NCBI GenBank assembly: GCA_903921325.1
Contig: CAIXPL010000016.1
Span: 405,145 to 469,144, forward strand
DNA: 64,000 nt
Origin: an uncultured Pseudomonadota bacterium
Lineage (GTDB): Bacteria > Pseudomonadota > Gammaproteobacteria > Burkholderiales > SG8-39
Direction: 5' to 3'
In this document: in pieces, positions 52,050-62,452 of the stretch
Numbering within the stretch: position 1 is the first letter of the stretch
Layout of the letters: the number at the start of each line of letters is the position of its first letter
Position numbers and translations under genes: made by a program
Notes under the pieces: generated by a model
What the model saw: the letters and a program-made list of their open reading frames with translations, nothing else
Database searches by the model: none
What the model was told of the DNA's origin: nothing

Positions 52050-53837
52050 TCAGCTTGGTGCCTCCCAATGCTCGATGACGAGCTGGACCTGGGCAAGACC
52101 ATTGTATTCATTGACCGCCAGCCGAAAGGCAGCCTGAATCACACCGGGCAGGGGCTCTACCGAATTGAATTGAATGGTCTCCAGCGTGGCCCCGGCGACC
52201 CGCACGCGGGCTTTGGTGTGTTTGCCCCCAACCAGTTTTTGCGACACCACCTGACAGTGGTCACTGAACAGCGGCGGCGCGAAGCCCTGGCCCCAAATTT
52301 GAGCCTCCAGCAGTCGCGCGCAATCGAGGGTTAGATACGCGGCGTCGAGTGGGCCATCGGTGAGTATTTCGCGCTCAAGGGTCTGCGGATCAATGATGCG
52401 CCGTGCCACCTGTTCAAACAGCGTACGAAATTCATCGATCCGGTCGGCCGGGATGGTGGCCCCGGCGGCAGCGGCATGGCCGCCAAACCGCAGCAGCAGC
52501 TCGGGCGCTGCCTTCGATACCAGGTCGAGGCAGTCGCGCAGATGAAAACCCGCAATCGATCGGCCCGAGCCGCGCAGTGTGCCGCCCTCGGCAGGGGCAA
52601 ACACAAAGGTGGGCCGATGCAGTTGATCCTTGATCCGTCCGGCAATGATGCCAATCACACCCTGGTGCCAATCAGGGTCATACAAAGTGAGGGTGGTGGT
52701 GGCCGCATCGAGTTCACGCGGCACCATCGCCTCGGCCAGTTGGGCCATGTCTGCTTGAATCACCCGCCGCTCGGCATTGAGCGTGTCGAGCCGCCGCGCC
52801 AGTTCGAGGGCCGCAGTCTCATCATCCGCAGTAAGGGCCTCGATGCCAATGCTCATGTCGGTGATACGCCCGGCGGCATTGATGCGCGGGGCCAGACCAA
52901 ATGAAAGATCCTCGGTCGTGGCGCGGCGCGGGTCGCGGCCGGCGGCGGCAAACAAGGCACGCATGCCCCCCGGCAGTTTGCCGGCACGGATGCGCGACAG
53001 GCCCTGACTCACCAGGATGCGGTTATTGCGATCGAGCGGCACCACATCGGCCACGGTGCCCAAGGCTACCAGGGGCAGCAGATCGGCCAGACGCACCTCG
53101 CCGCGAGCATGAGCGAGCGCGGTCACGCCTGGGTCGGTCGATGTCGCTGCAGCGGCTGGGGTCGAATTGTTTGCCCGCGCTACAGCGCGAGCGGGCACCC
53201 CAACGGCGCGGCGGCGCCACTCGGCGCGCAGCGCCAGCATCACATAGAACATCACCCCGACACCAGCCAGTGATTTGCTCGGAAAGCGACAGTCAGGCTG
53301 GTTCGGATTGACGATGCAGGTGGCTTGCGGGAGCTGATCCGCACTCAGATGGTGGTCGGTGATCAGGGTGCGTATGCCATGCTGATTGGCACATGCCACG
53401 CCCGCAACGCTCGCAATGCCGTTGTCCACGGTGATGATGAGATCGGGGCGCAGCGGCAGGCATTGCTCAACCAGTTCTGCACTCAGGCCATAACCCAGTT
53501 TGAAGCGATCGGGGACAATATAGTCAACGTGTGCGCCCATCGCGCGCAGGGCGCGCAGGCCTACGGCGCAAGCGGTCGCGCCATCGCAATCGTAGTCGGC
53601 CACGATCAGCAGTCGCTCGCCGGCTTCAATCGCATCAGCAAGCAGAGTGGCTGCCTTATCACTGTTCAGGAGCAGATCCGGTCGCAGCAGTTGATCGAGT
53701 CCGCCGCCCGCTTCAGAGCCATCAACAATGCCGCGACTGGCATAGAGCCGGGCGAGCAGGGGATGCATGCCGTGCTCGCGCAACATGAGCTCGGCGCGCA
53801 CCACGCTCGGACGTACCCGGATTGCATGGACTCTCAT
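52050..53837 (-). CDS. recJ: single-stranded-DNA-specific exonuclease RecJ
   Basis: A 595-residue DHH-superfamily 5'-3' exonuclease for repair and recombination. Motifs: IVADYDCDGATACAVGL, TVDNGIAS, LITDHHLSADQ (DHH), and the C-terminal DHHA1 motif FGGHAAAAGATI. A short Ala/Thr/Ser-rich insertion (about residues 220-235) is seen between domains. Its ATG overlaps the stop of the upstream RpfE-like gene (ATGA), so the pair is cotranscribed. Confidence 0.95.
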   Translation of the reverse strand: MRVHAIRVRPSVVRAELMLREHGMHPLLARLYASRGIVDGSEAGGGLDQLLRPDLLLNSDKAATLLADAIEAGERLLIVADYDCDGATACAVGLRALRAMGAHVDYIVPDRFKLGYGLSAELVEQCLPLRPDLIITVDNGIASVAGVACANQHGIRTLITDHHLSADQLPQATCIVNPNQPDCRFPSKSLAGVGVMFYVMLALRAEWRRRAVGVPARAVARANNSTPAAAATSTDPGVTALAHARGEVRLADLLPLVALGTVADVVPLDRNNRILVSQGLSRIRAGKLPGGMRALFAAAGRDPRRATTEDLSFGLAPRINAAGRITDMSIGIEALTADDETAALELARRLDTLNAERRVIQADMAQLAEAMVPRELDAATTTLTLYDPDWHQGVIGIIAGRIKDQLHRPTFVFAPAEGGTLRGSGRSIAGFHLRDCLDLVSKAAPELLLRFGGHAAAAGATIPADRIDEFRTLFEQVARRIIDPQTLEREILTDGPLDAAYLTLDCARLLEAQIWGQGFAPPLFSDHCQVVSQKLVGGKHTKARVRVAGATLETIQFNSVEPLPGVIQAAFRLAVNEYNGLAQVQLVIEHWEAPS

Positions 53838-55048
53838 TGACCTCTGCCAGGGCGTGCGGCACGCGGTGCCGGTGCGGCCAGGTAATGCGACAGCGGCCGT
53901 GCGCGCCGCCAGAACCGGCGCAAATCGTTGCGTACCAGCTCGGCGTGCAGCGATTCGCTGCGGCCAATCGCGTGCAGGGTCAGCATGCCGATGTGCCCGG
54001 CACGCAAGGCGGTGATCAGGGGGGTCACCCAGCGCTGTTCGATGTCAGTCAGCGCGGCATCCCAGGCCGCGCGATCGGCGCGCCGTGCCGCGAGCGCGGC
54101 CTCAGTCAGGTGATACCAATGAACCCGACCGCCATGGCTGTGAGCCCGCTCGCGCTGGTCGTGAGTGGCGTCCTGCTGCCTGTCAGTTCGCCCGTTCTCA
54201 CTGTGCCTCCACTCGTCCTGATTGTGATGCGGCTCGTGCTGGATGGATGCGTCCGTCCACGGTGAGAGCGCTGCATCCACCGGGTTCACCCACCGGGCCT
54301 TGCTTGCGCGCGCGAGGCCGCCGAGCAGCGGGTCGTCACTGAACCAGGTTTCGCCTGCCTTGGGGGGAAGGGCATGGGTTTGCCCCAAGCCCCAGGGCCA
54401 GATGGCGTTAATCGGCGGCAACCCGCGCAATTCGCGCGCTTGATTGACCGGGTGTTCATGCAGAAGCATCTGCGCTTCGGTGATGCGCGTGCGCCACAGG
54501 GCGCCGGTCTCACCGGATGGCAAGGCCGACTGATCGATGATGCTACCGACAAGGGGCAGGGCACGTGTGACCAGGTTGAAAGGTTCGCAGGCGGTGTACC
54601 AGCGCTGCGGATGCGGGGCGATCAGTTGTAACTGATCGAGCGCAAAGTGACGATTGAGCGTCTCAATGAGACTGGCCGCCTCGGTGGCGTCGAGGTCAAG
54701 CGCATCGGCTGCACGGATCGTCATGTGCCGGCTGCCCGCGCTCAGCGAGATCGGGTCCACGCACAGCCAACGATCGCGCGCGCCCAGACTCGGCTCAGGG
54801 GGGGCGTTGATGGCCCCGGCCGGTTCGCCCGCCAACCGCCACGGGGCAAGGGGCAACGCATCGCCATCGAGCCTGTAGTGCTCCGCGACCCAGCGCTCAA
54901 GCGGGGCCGCATGATCGACTCGTCGACGGCCGCGCGCCAGCAACAGTTCGATACCGGGCAGGCGCGGCCCTGCACCTGAGTGAGGGTAGGCGCCCTCATC
55001 GGGGGCAGTGGGCCAGAACAGATCCGGTACGAGCAAATGACAATGCAT
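53834..55048 (-). CDS. RpfE-like conserved protein (phosphoglycerate-mutase-type domain)
   Basis: A 404-residue protein of the family annotated in Xanthomonas and Burkholderiales as RpfE, which commonly neighbours recJ; function unresolved. Conserved pieces are LLVPDLFWP, PGIELLLARG, and LPPINAIWPWGLG, also the C-terminal HIGMLTLHAIGRSE. A His/Asp/Arg/Gln-rich segment of about 45 residues (between SIQHEP and HSHGGRVHWY) looks like low-complexity insertion. ATG 55048 is preferred; upstream ATGs to 55135 would add unsupported residues. The gene is translationally coupled to recJ and divergent from lolC. Confidence 0.8.
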   Translation of the reverse strand: MHCHLLVPDLFWPTAPDEGAYPHSGAGPRLPGIELLLARGRRRVDHAAPLERWVAEHYRLDGDALPLAPWRLAGEPAGAINAPPEPSLGARDRWLCVDPISLSAGSRHMTIRAADALDLDATEAASLIETLNRHFALDQLQLIAPHPQRWYTACEPFNLVTRALPLVGSIIDQSALPSGETGALWRTRITEAQMLLHEHPVNQARELRGLPPINAIWPWGLGQTHALPPKAGETWFSDDPLLGGLARASKARWVNPVDAALSPWTDASIQHEPHHNQDEWRHSENGRTDRQQDATHDQRERAHSHGGRVHWYHLTEAALAARRADRAAWDAALTDIEQRWVTPLITALRAGHIGMLTLHAIGRSESLHAELVRNDLRRFWRRARPLSHYLAAPAPRAARPGRGQ

Positions 55049-55143
55049 GGTCGGGGGCCAGTGTAGCACCCGGTGCATACCCTCCCGGCGTGCGCTCGGG
55101 TCCCTGCACGCCCGATCCATTCGTCTGTGGGACAATCACCCGC

Positions 55144-56379
55144 ATGCCCTATGAACTGTTCGTTGGTCTGCGCTATACCTGGACTCGCCGACGAGACAAT
55201 TTTGTGTCGACCATTTCGATCATCTCGATGGCGGGTATCGCCCTGAGCATTGCGGCGCTGATCGTTGTGCTTTCGGTGGTCAATGGCTTTGAGCGCGAGT
55301 TTCGTGAACGCCTGCTCACCGCCACCGCGCACGTGCAGGTGAGCGATCCCGGCGGACCGCTTGGCGGTTGGCGTGAGGTGGCGCGCATCTGTCTGGCCAC
55401 CGACGGGGTCACTGCAGTCGAACCTTATGTCGATGCCCAGGTGATGCTCTCCACCGGCGCCCTGGCGCGCGGTGCCTTGTTGCGCGGCATCGATCCGCAG
55501 CTCGATCGCAAAGTGGTCGATCTGGCCGCGCACCTTCGGCAAGGGCAACTGGATGATCTGCAGGCCGGAAGCTGGCATGTCATTCTGGGTCGCGACCTGG
55601 CGGCCGCGTTGGGTGCCCGGGTGGGTGATCGGCTGGAACTGGTATCCCCGGCGCCAGCGGCGGCCGGCGGGCTGGCACCGCGTCTGCATGAGATCGAGGT
55701 GGTTGGCATCGTGCACATTGGTCTGTATCAGTACGATAGCGTTGTCGCATTGATGCATCTGGCGGACGTGGCTGCCGTGCAGTCCTACGGTGATAAGGTT
55801 TCCGGACTGCGCCTGCGTCTGGCTGATCCCATGCAAGCGACGATCCTGGCGCGCCAGCTGCACGCGCGCCTGCCCGAACAGCAGGTGAGTCCGTGGACGC
55901 GCGGCCAGGGCAATCTGTTTCAGGCGGTGCGTACCTCGAAGACCTTGCTTGCCGTGATCCTGTCGCTGATCGTCGGGGTGGCCGCATTCAATATCGTCGC
56001 GACGCTGGTGATGGCGGTGGTCGACAAGGAACCCGATATTGCGATCCTGCGCACCCTCGGTGCAACACGCTCGGCGGTGCAACGCATATTCATGGTGCAG
56101 GGCTTCGCAATCGGCTTGATCGGCACCGTGCTCGGAGTCATGCTGGGCCTTGTGCTGGCCGCCAACGTCGGCGTGATCATTCCAGCGATTGAGCATGTGC
56201 TTGGCATCCAGTTTCTGTCGGCGCAGGTCTATCAGATCGACGAATTGCCAGTGGAGATCCGCGCCGCCGATGTCATTGCCACGGCTGCCTGTTCGCTTGC
56301 GATGGGTCTGCTCGCCACGCTCTATCCAAGCTGGCGCGCCGCACAGGTGGCGCCAGCCGCGGTGCTTCGCGATGAGTAG
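55144..56379 (+). CDS. lolC: lipoprotein-releasing ABC transporter permease, first subunit
   Basis: A 411-residue inner-membrane permease of the LolCDE complex that extracts lipoproteins from the inner membrane for LolA. Topology is one N-terminal helix (SIISMAGIALSIAALIVVLSV), a large periplasmic domain, then three C-terminal helices; the coupling segment NIVATLVMAVVDKEPDIAILRTLGATRSAVQRIF is characteristic. Assignment as LolC rather than LolE is by position. Followed by a second permease 15 bp on. Confidence 0.88.
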   Translation: MPYELFVGLRYTWTRRRDNFVSTISIISMAGIALSIAALIVVLSVVNGFEREFRERLLTATAHVQVSDPGGPLGGWREVARICLATDGVTAVEPYVDAQVMLSTGALARGALLRGIDPQLDRKVVDLAAHLRQGQLDDLQAGSWHVILGRDLAAALGARVGDRLELVSPAPAAAGGLAPRLHEIEVVGIVHIGLYQYDSVVALMHLADVAAVQSYGDKVSGLRLRLADPMQATILARQLHARLPEQQVSPWTRGQGNLFQAVRTSKTLLAVILSLIVGVAAFNIVATLVMAVVDKEPDIAILRTLGATRSAVQRIFMVQGFAIGLIGTVLGVMLGLVLAANVGVIIPAIEHVLGIQFLSAQVYQIDELPVEIRAADVIATAACSLAMGLLATLYPSWRAAQVAPAAVLRDE

Positions 56380-56394
56380 GGCAGGGGGCATGCG

Positions 56395-57696
56395 GTGAAG
56401 GGCTACCGTATCGACGCGCTTGGGTTTGAGTGGTTGATTGGCTGGCGCCAGGTGCGCGCGCATCGGCGCAATCACTTCATTTCGTTCATTTCGCTGCTCT
56501 CCACGATTGCGATCGCACTGGGTGTGGCTTCATTGATTGTCGTGATGGCGGTCATTGACGGATTGCAAGGCGAATTGCGCGACCGGATTCTGGGTGTGGT
56601 GGCGCACGCCGAGGTGAGCCAGGCGCCAGTCAATGCGGATGCGGCCGAGCGACCGCCTGCCGCAGTGACACGCATGGACGATTGGCAGGGCGTGCTCGGT
56701 CAGATGCGTGCCGAACCCGGTGTGGTGGCCGCCGCGCCGTTCGTGGCTGGCCAGGCGCTGCTAGCACATGAGGGCGCTGTGCGCGGCAGCGAAATTCGCG
56801 GCGTTTTGCCTGAAGACGAGGCAGGCGTGTCTGATCTCGCCCGACACATGCTCGCGGGGCAGCTGGATGCGTTGCGTGCCGGTCGATTCGGCATTGTGCT
56901 GGGGGTGGATCTGGCGCAGGCACTGCATGTCTCGCCAGGGGACAAGCTCACCCTCATATCGCCGGTGGGCACCGTCACGCCAGCGGGCATCGTGCCGCGC
57001 GTGAAGGTGTTTACCGTGCAAGGGGTGTTCGAAGCGGGAATGCCGGAGTTTGATGCAGGATTTGGCTATATCCATTTGCAAGACGCGCAAAAGCTCTATC
57101 GCATGGGCGAGCGGGTCTCCGGCATACGGCTACGCATGAGTTCGTTAGACCGCGCCCCAGCCATCGCACAGCAGATTGCCGCACGTCATCGAGGGCTCAC
57201 CCTCACCGATTGGACGCAGACCCACACTGCCTTCTTCAGGGCCATGGCGATCGAGCGCATGGCCACTTTCATCATGCTGTCACTCATCGTTGCGGTGGCA
57301 GCCTTCAATGTCATTGCGATGCTCGTGATGGCGGTGAACGAGAAGCGATCCGACATTGCAATCCTGCGCACCATGGGGGCATCGGCTGGATCGATCCGGC
57401 TGATTTTTATCGTTCAGGGCATGTCGCTCGGATTGATTGGAACGCTCGGCGGGGCGCTCGCCGGCAGCATCACCGCCCTCAAGCTCGGGACCATCGTCTC
57501 GACGATCGAGAGCTTGCTTGGATCGCGCGGCTTTGCCACCGAGTTCTATTACCTCACTGCCATCCCCGCACAGCTGCACTGGGCTGACGTGGTCGGCGTG
57601 GTTCTCCTGTCGCTCGTCTTGTGCCTGCTGGCGACCATTTATCCGAGTTCTCGTGCGGCAGCGACCCGCCCAGCGGAGGCTTTGCGTTATGCCTGA
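56395..57696 (+). CDS. lolE: lipoprotein-releasing ABC transporter permease, second subunit
   Basis: A 433-residue paralogue of the preceding permease: N-terminal helix [21 protein letters not shown], periplasmic domain, and C-terminal coupling motif [32 protein letters not shown] lies before GTG 56395. Having two permeases suggests a heterodimeric LolCE rather than the LolF homodimer found in many other bacteria. The end overlaps lolD by 8 bp. Confidence 0.87.
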   Translation: MKGYRIDALGFEWLIGWRQVRAHRRNHFISFISLLSTIAIALGVASLIVVMAVIDGLQGELRDRILGVVAHAEVSQAPVNADAAERPPAAVTRMDDWQGVLGQMRAEPGVVAAAPFVAGQALLAHEGAVRGSEIRGVLPEDEAGVSDLARHMLAGQLDALRAGRFGIVLGVDLAQALHVSPGDKLTLISPVGTVTPAGIVPRVKVFTVQGVFEAGMPEFDAGFGYIHLQDAQKLYRMGERVSGIRLRMSSLDRAPAIAQQIAARHRGLTLTDWTQTHTAFFRAMAIERMATFIMLSLIVAVAAFNVIAMLVMAVNEKRSDIAILRTMGASAGSIRLIFIVQGMSLGLIGTLGGALAGSITALKLGTIVSTIESLLGSRGFATEFYYLTAIPAQLHWADVVGVVLLSLVLCLLATIYPSSRAAATRPAEALRYA

Positions 57697-58459
57697 CATT
57701 CAAAATCCCGAAGGCGCGGCGCCGTTCAGTGCGGTCATCGAAGCGCGCGGCCTGTGCAAGAGCTATCACCAGGGCAGCGAGAAGATCACCGTACTCAATG
57801 GCCTCGATCTGCGCGTGCAGCGCGGCGAGGTGCTGGCCATTGTGGGTGCCAGTGGCTCGGGCAAGAGCACGCTGCTGCATGTGCTCGCGGGTCTGGACAC
57901 GCTCGATGCGGGCGAGGTGCGCTTGCAGGGCACATCGATCCAGAGCCTGAACGAGGTGGCGCGGGCGCGCCTGCGCAACCGGACGCTTGGCTTCGTGTAT
58001 CAGTTTCACCACTTGATGATGGAATTCTCGGCCCTGGACAATGTGGCCATGCCGCTATTGATACGACGGGTAGCGCGCTCACAGGCGCGCGATCAGGCTG
58101 CCCAGATGCTCACGCGGGTCGGTCTCGGTGCGCGACTTCATCACACGCCGGGCGAGCTCTCCGGCGGTGAGCGCCAGCGCACCGCGCTTGCGCGCGCGCT
58201 GGTGGCCGATGCGGCCTGCGTGCTGGCCGATGAACCCACCGGTAATCTGGATGGCGACAACGCCGCACGCGTGCTCTCTTTGCTGCTTGAACTGAACCGC
58301 GAACGCGCAACGGCCTTTGTCATTGTGACCCATGACCGCTCATTGGCGGCGCGGGCCGACCGCGTCCTTGATTTGAGTGGCGGCACGCTCACGGCGCTTG
58401 CGCCAGGTATACAGGACGTGCAATCGCCAGGCCCCGCGCACGGCGAGCCAGCCCAGTAG
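57689..58459 (+). CDS. lolD: lipoprotein-releasing ABC transporter ATP-binding protein LolD
   Basis: A 256-residue ATPase that powers lipoprotein release. Walker [10 protein letters not shown], signature LSGGERQR, Walker [12 protein letters not shown] and the H-loop THDRS are intact; FQFHHLM-like ([10 protein letters not shown]) is typical of LolD. GGAGG (57675-57679) supports ATG 57689. The C-terminal tail after LDLSGG (about 28 residues) lies antisense to the end of the DUF2062 gene (120-bp overlap), longer than usual. Confidence 0.93.
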   Translation: MPDIQNPEGAAPFSAVIEARGLCKSYHQGSEKITVLNGLDLRVQRGEVLAIVGASGSGKSTLLHVLAGLDTLDAGEVRLQGTSIQSLNEVARARLRNRTLGFVYQFHHLMMEFSALDNVAMPLLIRRVARSQARDQAAQMLTRVGLGARLHHTPGELSGGERQRTALARALVADAACVLADEPTGNLDGDNAARVLSLLLELNRERATAFVIVTHDRSLAARADRVLDLSGGTLTALAPGIQDVQSPGPAHGEPAQ

Positions 58460-58918
58460 CGCGAGGCCCGCGGCAAGCACCACCAGGCCCAGGGCCAGGG
58501 GCTTGCCCTGGCTCAGCAACCACTGCAGCCATGCATGGGCCGATGCCACCATTTGATGCCAGGCGATCTCCGGCGGATGCGGCATCGGGGTGCTACCCGC
58601 ACCGAGGCAAAGCTCGCCCAGCCACCACGCGACGAGGTAGAGCGGCACGATGGTGAACGGATTGGTATAGAGCGTGGTGATCACTGCCACTGGCAGATTC
58701 GCCCGCACCAGGACTGCAACCAGTGCGGCCGAGAGCATTTGAAACGGTCCGGGGATCAGGCCGGTAAACAAGCCGACCGCGACGCCTGCCGCAACCGAGC
58801 GGCGATTGAGATGCCACAGGCCGGGATGATCGAGAAAGCGCGCATATCGGTACACCAGCGGATGCGAGCGGACCGCATCGAGCTTTTGCTGGTGACGGCG
58901 TAGAAATCGACGGGACAT
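58340..58918 (-). CDS. DUF2062 membrane protein
   Basis: A 192-residue protein with two hydrophobic regions: [20 protein letters not shown] plus the following [19 protein letters not shown], and [38 protein letters not shown] is the family signature. Function unknown. It converges with lolD, overlapping its last 120 bp, and diverges from comEC. Confidence 0.85.
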   Translation of the reverse strand: MSRRFLRRHQQKLDAVRSHPLVYRYARFLDHPGLWHLNRRSVAAGVAVGLFTGLIPGPFQMLSAALVAVLVRANLPVAVITTLYTNPFTIVPLYLVAWWLGELCLGAGSTPMPHPPEIAWHQMVASAHAWLQWLLSQGKPLALGLVVLAAGLALLGWLAVRGAWRLHVLYTWRKRRERAATQIKDAVGPRRQ

Positions 58919-59038
58919 GGACCGACTCGGGTAACTGGATGCCAGGCGGCGGCCGGGAAGCGTCCCCGAGCAAGTATCGCTGTCGCTACTCTAGTCCAAT
59001 CGAGCCTGAGCGGGTGCGTGTGGTTACACGCTGGAACC

Positions 59039-61456
59039 ATGATCATCATTGTGAGCACGGCGTTTGCCCTGGGCACCTTGCTGCTGCAGTTTGTGGCTGA
59101 ATTGCCGGGGCGGGCAGAACTTGCCGCTGGCTCGGCTGCCAGCACGATCTGCGCGCTGCTGCTGGCGCGCGCCGGTCTGTGGCAATGCGGCGGACGCTTC
59201 ATGCCTCGCGTCGCCGCCGGGTCATTGGCGCTGGTGCTGGGGTTCGCCTGGGCCGGTTGGCGCGCCAGCGAGCGCCAGGCACACCAACTGCTGCCCGAAC
59301 ACGAGGAGGTCGATCTGGTGCTGATCGGGGCGGTGACCGATTTGCCCCAAATCTCCGCAAGTGCGCAGTATTTTGCCTTCGATATCGAGTCGAGCATGGT
59401 CACCGAGTTGTCCCCGGGCAGCCGGGTTTTGCTCACCTGGCGGCCTGACCCGCGTGGCGCGGCGTCGGGGGGCTGGCAGACAGTCCATACGGGCGAGCGC
59501 TGGCGCTTTCCAGTGCGGCTGCGCCGCCCGCGTGCCAATCTGAATCCACACGGCTTTGACTATGAAGCGGCGTTGCTTGAGCGCGGTATCGCGGCCACCG
59601 GGCAGGTTAGACCGCGAACGATGCTGCGACCCGAGCGGTTGCGACCCGATGCGCAGACGCTCACTGCCTCGATTGATCGATTGCGCTCGGCGATTCGAGA
59701 GCGCTTTGCTGTCGCGTTGCCTGAGGCGCCGTATCGCGGTGTCCTGGTTGCTCTGGCCATCGGTGACCAGGCGGCGGTGCCCGCGGCGCAATGGCGAGAG
59801 TTCAACCGCACCGGGATTTCACATCTGATGAGCATTTCGGGGTTGCACATCACCATGCTCGCTTCGCTCGCCTCGCTGCTGGTCACCCGCGCGGGCGGCT
59901 GGATCCCGGGATTGCCCCTGGTGTGGCCGTTGGGTCGGCTCGCGCCTGTAGCCGGGGCGCTGGCGGCAGCTGCGTACTGTGTGATTGCCGGCTTGGGGGT
60001 TCCGGCACAGCGCACCCTGTATATGCTGCTGGCAGGCACACTCGCACAGTTGCTGGATCGTCCTCCGGCGCCTGCGCGCGCACTGGCCCTGGCGCTCGTC
60101 CTGGTCGTACTGATCGACCCCTGGGCCGCGCTCTCGGCCGGCTTCTGGCTTTCCTTTGGCGCGGTGGCCTTGTTGTTTCATGCCGGTTCAGTGGCCGGCG
60201 GTGAGCCCTTTGTACGGGCCTGGTTGCGCACCCAGGCGGTGGTGACTGTCGGTCTGGCCCCGCTCACATTGGCGATTTTTGGTCAGGTGTCGTTGATCGG
60301 ACCGCTGATGAATCTGATTGCCATTCCGCTGGTAAGCGGCCTGATTGCGCCCTTGTCGCTGATTGCGGCGGCTGTCCCGTTCGATGCGCCGGCGCGACTT
60401 GCCCATAGCTTGCTTGCGCTCACCCTGCCCATTGTGAATGCGGCCGCTGCACTTCCGCATGCGGCCTGGGTTCAGCATACCCCGGCGCCCTGGACCATCG
60501 TGCTGGCAGTGATCGCCAGTGCGTGGTTGCTCGCGCCCTGGCCGGTGCGCGCTCGCGGCGCGGCGCTATTGCTGTTTGTACCGATGCTGGTTGTGCTGCC
60601 CGATCGGGTGGCTGCGGATAGCGCGCGGATTGACGTGCTGGATGTCGGCCAGGGACTCTCGGTGGTGATTCGCACGGCACATCACACCGTGCTGTTTGAT
60701 ACAGGACCGCCGGGCCAATCAAGTGATGCCGGCCAGCGCATTGTGCTGCCGTTCCTGCTCTCGGTTGGCAGGCGCCGCGTCGATGATGTTGTCATCAGCC
60801 ATGCAGATGCCGATCATGCCGGCGGAGCGGTGTCGCTGCTTGCTCAACTACCGGTCGGCGCGTTATGGCTACCGCGCGCAGCGCTGCTGCCGCCCGCGCT
60901 GGGCCGCGCACGCGAAATGCCTGTCGTGCGCGAACGACGCGCCTGCGAGGCCGGATCGCGCTGGACGCTCGATGGCGTTCAGTTTGAATTCGTGCACCCC
61001 GACCCCGATATGCCGCTGCCCAATCGCCATACCAATCGCGCCAGTTGCGTGCTGCGCGTTGCAGCCGGTGATCATGCAATGCTCCTCACCGGCGATATCG
61101 ATCGAGTCGGTGAGGCGTGGATGATTGCTCATCGAGGCGCGCGTGCGTTGCATGCCGACATTGTGCTTGTACCGCACCATGGCAGTCGGGGTTCATCAAG
61201 CGCGGCCTTCGTCGAGGTGGTTCACCCGCGCTTTGCCGTTGCATCGACCGGTTACCGCAACCGCTATGGACATCCACGATCGGAGGTGATCGAACGCTAT
61301 GAGCGCGCAGGCGCTGCGGTGTATCGCACCGATCGTGACGGTGCCCTCAGAATTGATCTGAGCGCAGCCGGTGTGCGGCTCGCCGGTTTGCGGGAGTCAC
61401 ATCCTCGCTACTACCGCAGTCGTGCCGCCTTGACCGGCAGGATGATCTCCCCTTAG
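59039..61456 (+). CDS. comEC: DNA internalisation competence protein ComEC/Rec2
   Basis: An 805-residue inner-membrane channel protein for transformation DNA. An N-terminal DUF4131 domain with two helices, the Competence domain (LVALAIGDQAAVPAAQW, FNRTGISHLMSISGLHITMLA) and multiple helices are followed by a metallo-beta-lactamase-like domain: DVLDVGQGLSVVI, VVISHADADHAGG and VLVPHHGSRGSSS. Start ATG 59039 is taken; a GTG at 59018 is an alternative. Suggests natural competence potential, though other com genes are outside the window. Confidence 0.93.
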   Translation: MIIIVSTAFALGTLLLQFVAELPGRAELAAGSAASTICALLLARAGLWQCGGRFMPRVAAGSLALVLGFAWAGWRASERQAHQLLPEHEEVDLVLIGAVTDLPQISASAQYFAFDIESSMVTELSPGSRVLLTWRPDPRGAASGGWQTVHTGERWRFPVRLRRPRANLNPHGFDYEAALLERGIAATGQVRPRTMLRPERLRPDAQTLTASIDRLRSAIRERFAVALPEAPYRGVLVALAIGDQAAVPAAQWREFNRTGISHLMSISGLHITMLASLASLLVTRAGGWIPGLPLVWPLGRLAPVAGALAAAAYCVIAGLGVPAQRTLYMLLAGTLAQLLDRPPAPARALALALVLVVLIDPWAALSAGFWLSFGAVALLFHAGSVAGGEPFVRAWLRTQAVVTVGLAPLTLAIFGQVSLIGPLMNLIAIPLVSGLIAPLSLIAAAVPFDAPARLAHSLLALTLPIVNAAAALPHAAWVQHTPAPWTIVLAVIASAWLLAPWPVRARGAALLLFVPMLVVLPDRVAADSARIDVLDVGQGLSVVIRTAHHTVLFDTGPPGQSSDAGQRIVLPFLLSVGRRRVDDVVISHADADHAGGAVSLLAQLPVGALWLPRAALLPPALGRAREMPVVRERRACEAGSRWTLDGVQFEFVHPDPDMPLPNRHTNRASCVLRVAAGDHAMLLTGDIDRVGEAWMIAHRGARALHADIVLVPHHGSRGSSSAAFVEVVHPRFAVASTGYRNRYGHPRSEVIERYERAGAAVYRTDRDGALRIDLSAAGVRLAGLRESHPRYYRSRAALTGRMISP

Positions 61457-61587
61457 AGTCACTCCGGCAGATCGCGCTGACCGGGGCAGGCAAGGTTATC
61501 GATGTGCTTGAGGTGGCTGGGGTCATTGCGTCAATCAAGTGACCGCAGCGCAGCTGGTCAATCGATCTCATGCAATTGGGATGTCGC

Positions 61588-62451
61588 ATGCCTGACAATG
61601 ACTATCGGCAGCACTCGGTTCAGTGCATCAGCGCGCGCGGCCTGCATCGGCTGGCGTGGTATGAATGGGGTGATCCGGCCAATCCGCACGCGGTCCTGTG
61701 CGCGCATGGCCTGACACGCTGTGGGCGGGATTTCGAGCCTCTCGCGCGTGCGCTGGCGTCCCGCTATCGGGTGATCTGTCCAGACTTTCCGGGGCGTGGT
61801 GCAAGCGATCGGCTGGTCGATCCGACTGAATATCAGGTGCCGGTGTATGTGGCCGACATCGTCACGCTGATCGCGCGTCTCAATGTTCAGGTGCTCGATT
61901 GGGTCGGCACGTCGATGGGAGGCTTGATCGGGATGACGCTCGCCTCGCTGCCCGGACAGCCGCTCAGGCGCCTGGTGATCAACGACGTTGGCGCGGTGCT
62001 GCAGGCCGGCGCGTTGCAGCGTATCGGTAGCTATGTCGGCAAAAATCCGCGCTTTGACACCCACGATCAGGCAGTCGCCTATTTGCGCGGGATTCACGCC
62101 CCGTTTGGCCCGCACAGCGATGCCCAGTGGCGCTTTCTCACTGAAATATCTCTGCGCGCGTTACCCGATGGCGGTTTTCAATTGCATTACGACCCGGCTA
62201 TTGCCAACGCATTTGCTGGTGATGCTGTGGCACACGATGTCGACCTGTGGGCGATCTACGACAGGCTGCGCCTGCCGGTGTTGCTCACCCGCGGCGCTGA
62301 ATCCGATCTGCTGCCCCGTGCCATTGCCGCGCAGATGACCACCCGCGGACCATGTGCCCGATTGGTCGAATTTGCAGGCGTTGGCCACGCACCGACCTTC
62401 TTTCAGGATGATCAGATCCGCGCGGTCAGCGAGTTTCTGTCCGCGTGCTGA
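61588..62451 (+). CDS. alpha/beta hydrolase
   Basis: A 287-residue cytoplasmic alpha/beta-hydrolase. [10 protein letters not shown] is the oxyanion strand, the nucleophile Ser is in [12 protein letters not shown], the acid in TRGAESDLL and the His in [13 protein letters not shown]. Either ATG 61570 or 61588 could start it; the latter has GGGA upstream. Convergent with the acyl-CoA synthetase gene (stops about 1 bp apart). Substrate unknown. Confidence 0.87.
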   Translation: MPDNDYRQHSVQCISARGLHRLAWYEWGDPANPHAVLCAHGLTRCGRDFEPLARALASRYRVICPDFPGRGASDRLVDPTEYQVPVYVADIVTLIARLNVQVLDWVGTSMGGLIGMTLASLPGQPLRRLVINDVGAVLQAGALQRIGSYVGKNPRFDTHDQAVAYLRGIHAPFGPHSDAQWRFLTEISLRALPDGGFQLHYDPAIANAFAGDAVAHDVDLWAIYDRLRLPVLLTRGAESDLLPRAIAAQMTTRGPCARLVEFAGVGHAPTFFQDDQIRAVSEFLSAC

Positions 62452-62452
62452 T

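Noticed and set aside
54742..56475. A 577-codon open frame on the minus strand across lolC and the RpfE-like gene
   Set aside because: Composition is typical of antisense frames in GC-rich DNA (His/Gln/Arg-rich, no domain), and both overlapped genes have clear families.
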